Notes under the pieces: model-generated | Told to the model about the DNA's origin: nothing | Seen by the model: only the letters and a program-made list of their open reading frames with translations | Databases searched by the model: none | NCBI RefSeq assembly: GCF_003369915.1 | Contig: NC_046675.1 | Span: forward strand, 14,880,001 to 14,944,000 | DNA: 64,000 nucleotides | From: Drosophila miranda | Lineage: Eukaryota > Arthropoda > Insecta > Diptera > Drosophilidae | Reading direction: 5' to 3' | In this document: positions 62,386 to 64,000 of the stretch, one piece after another | Position numbering within the stretch: the first letter of the stretch is position 1 | Layout of the letters: every line of letters starts with the position of its first letter | Made by a program: the position numbers and the translations under genes

Positions 62386-63342
62386 CTCGTGCTTATACAA
62401 TCAGTGCGATAACTTATTTAGGGGCTCGATCGTGTGTAGCCACGTCTATAAGTAGGTCCATCCCCCCCATTGGCAACAGTCTCTCTCGTCGGCACAGTCT
62501 CTCGGCTAGACCAAACCGGTCCTCGTCTGGTCAGCTGACCAGAATTGTGCGCCATATGATTGTTGAGTGCAAAACTTTTGCTAACGTGGGCTGTTGTTGC
62601 CTCCGAAATTCTCTGCTAGTGGCCTCGACAACTGCCAAGATCTGCCCAAGTATTAGATTGGATAAGATACGGGACGGACGGTGATAGAGGCCGGAAATGA
62701 CGCATAAATATTCTGTTATCATGAGTGCGGGCTGTACCCCCAGCAAAGTGTATTTTAGGAGGGAGCCTAACATTCGATTTCGTGACAAGTTAGTTTCTCA
62801 ATTAGAGAAACTACAGGGAAATCTAACTAGTGGGAGGAACGAAGATCTATCTTGGAAACTCGGAAGCTTTAAAGGGAGTATCTACTGTATTGTATATATG
62901 TATGTACATATGTATCTGTGTGAAGCCCACTTGAGTGGAACACGATTTGACACAAATTTGAATAAAAACTTGAGAGCAAAACTCTCAAGGAAGGTAAAGA
63001 GTAGAGGGGAGAACGTGTTTGTCAATAAGATAACTGCTAAATAGTCGAACGAAATGCTATTTACATGAGGCATTACGAGTACATGTGACATACATACTGC
63101 ACAGGCGATAGGGCAAACACTTTGGACACATTACCACATGCACTACTATCAGCAGAGTAGATGCCCTGTCCTGTCCCCCGTCTAAAGATTAGCTCAAAGT
63201 TCTAGAGCAGCAGCCTTCATCGATATGAAGGCCCTGCAATTACAAATAATGAAAGCAATAATGAAAGCCGCTGGCTGGGCCTGGGACACATCAATTGCCT
63301 ATTCAATGTGGTTCAACGACATGGAAAGTGCCAGAGAGAAAC

Positions 63343-63365
63343 AGAGAGAGAGAGAGAGAGAGAGA
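63343..63365 (+). repeat. (GA)n microsatellite
   Basis: About eleven GA dinucleotides in the Gdh first intron; potential GAGA-factor site. Confidence 0.85.
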
Positions 63366-64000
63366 CCAGATCGAATCAGTTCCTACCAGTCTCGTATCCA
63401 CATTGGGTACATAAATGACTCATTCATCCATCATCGCGTCTCTCAGTTTGTATTTTTTTGGCACAACGTGACCATCACGTGAACAACAGACGCAGAGATC
63501 GACTCCTCCAGTCCAGACACCCTAAAAAGCTAACTCAAACCTGTTTTGGACAGACGTCAGACGACATGGAATACTCGCGAAATGAAACGAAATACAGGCA
63601 AAGCGCGGCATTAAAAAGCGAATTGAACCCCGAAATGTGTGCAGAATGTATTAAACAATTAAGAGTTAAATGGGAAGAGGCAGCAGCGTAAATTAACATT
63701 AATTAGAGCAGACATATGTATGTATGTATGGAGAATGCCAACATTAAATAGCCCCCACTAAAAGTCTATTCCCATTTGGTACTAACCAAATAAAATCAGA
63801 CTACTTTTAGCACCTCCGCAGCTGCATCTAAAATACGAGAGCGAGTATCGATGCCATATTTAAGTGAATCATTAACAAGACCTCGGCAAAAGTCCACCTG
63901 GAAACAAGCCGTTTACAGCAGACCACATGACCGACTACGGCAAATCGAAAACAAGATCATAAAGATCTTGGCAATAATAATACGAAACGGAACCGAAACT

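Larger units (their letters stand above)
60598..64000 (-). other. Gdh first intron (part): no gene seen
   Basis: No coding exon is recognised. It contains a GTAT tetranucleotide run near 62,355-62,385, a GA run at 63,343-63,365 and a GTAT run near 63,717-63,730. A GC-richer stretch near 61,930-62,110 has GATCGCCGATC-like inverted words and could be regulatory. The Gdh first exon must lie further right. Confidence 0.55.

Noticed and set aside
62531..62788. Minus-strand 85-codon frame tested as the missing first Gdh exon
   Set aside because: It lacks the expected basic, Ser-rich mitochondrial targeting sequence and the conserved PRFFDMVEYFF-type segment; the true first exon is probably outside the window.

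Overview
The window is chromosomal DNA from a fruit fly (genus Drosophila). The proteins match well-known fly genes (stumps, Sar1, PSR/JMJD6, Rpt2, Gdh). Introns are mostly short (50-80 bp) with ordinary GT-AG junctions, and intergenic DNA is AT-rich with many microsatellites. Dispersed repeats that resemble the SGM/ISY-type elements of the obscura species group, and the unusual neighbourhood of stumps and Sar1, make D. pseudoobscura or a close relative the best guess. That species call is inference.

Left half (1-33.9 kb): a gene-poor domain occupied by one developmental gene, stumps (Dof/heartbroken), the cytoplasmic adaptor of the fly FGF receptors. About 16.9 kb of non-coding DNA with microsatellites and one LINE remnant precede it. 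Four small coding exons at 16.9-18.0 kb splice in phase across a 12.2-kb intron to the main exons at 30.1-33.3 kb. A separate first coding exon at 27.5 kb gives a shorter isoform.

Middle (33.9-38.6 kb): a junction packed with repeats. It holds a hAT transposase remnant joined to a LINE reverse-transcriptase remnant, an SGM-like element, a broken multi-exon gene fragment, and a run of diverged GGTATATTT-type repeat units. This is where the stumps neighbourhood changes to a housekeeping cluster, so a synteny breakpoint is a reasonable reading.

Right half (38.6-64 kb): a compact housekeeping cluster. In order it holds Sar1 (COPII GTPase), PSR/JMJD6 (nuclear JmjC hydroxylase), a Muted/BLOC1S5-like gene followed 13 nt later by a TMEM199/Vma12-like V-ATPase assembly gene, Zfpl1 (Golgi RING protein), and an intronless selenophosphate synthetase 2 with an in-frame UGA and a candidate SECIS element. 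Then come Polr3F (RPC6), a Yae1-like gene, Rpt2 (proteasome ATPase), a p31comet-like gene, an RpS19 copy with a nonsense codon, an extended short-chain dehydrogenase-like gene, and the 3' part of Gdh, whose first coding exon lies beyond the right edge. Many are convergent or divergent pairs separated by less than 300 bp.

Most notable points: the complete selenoprotein gene (UGA plus SECIS) sitting intronless between two Pol III/Golgi housekeeping genes; an M-box plus DRE just upstream of the BLOC-1/V-ATPase tandem gene pair; copies of one repeat that end in a core-promoter Motif-1 sequence about 75 bp upstream of two start codons; and the nonsense-bearing RpS19 copy.
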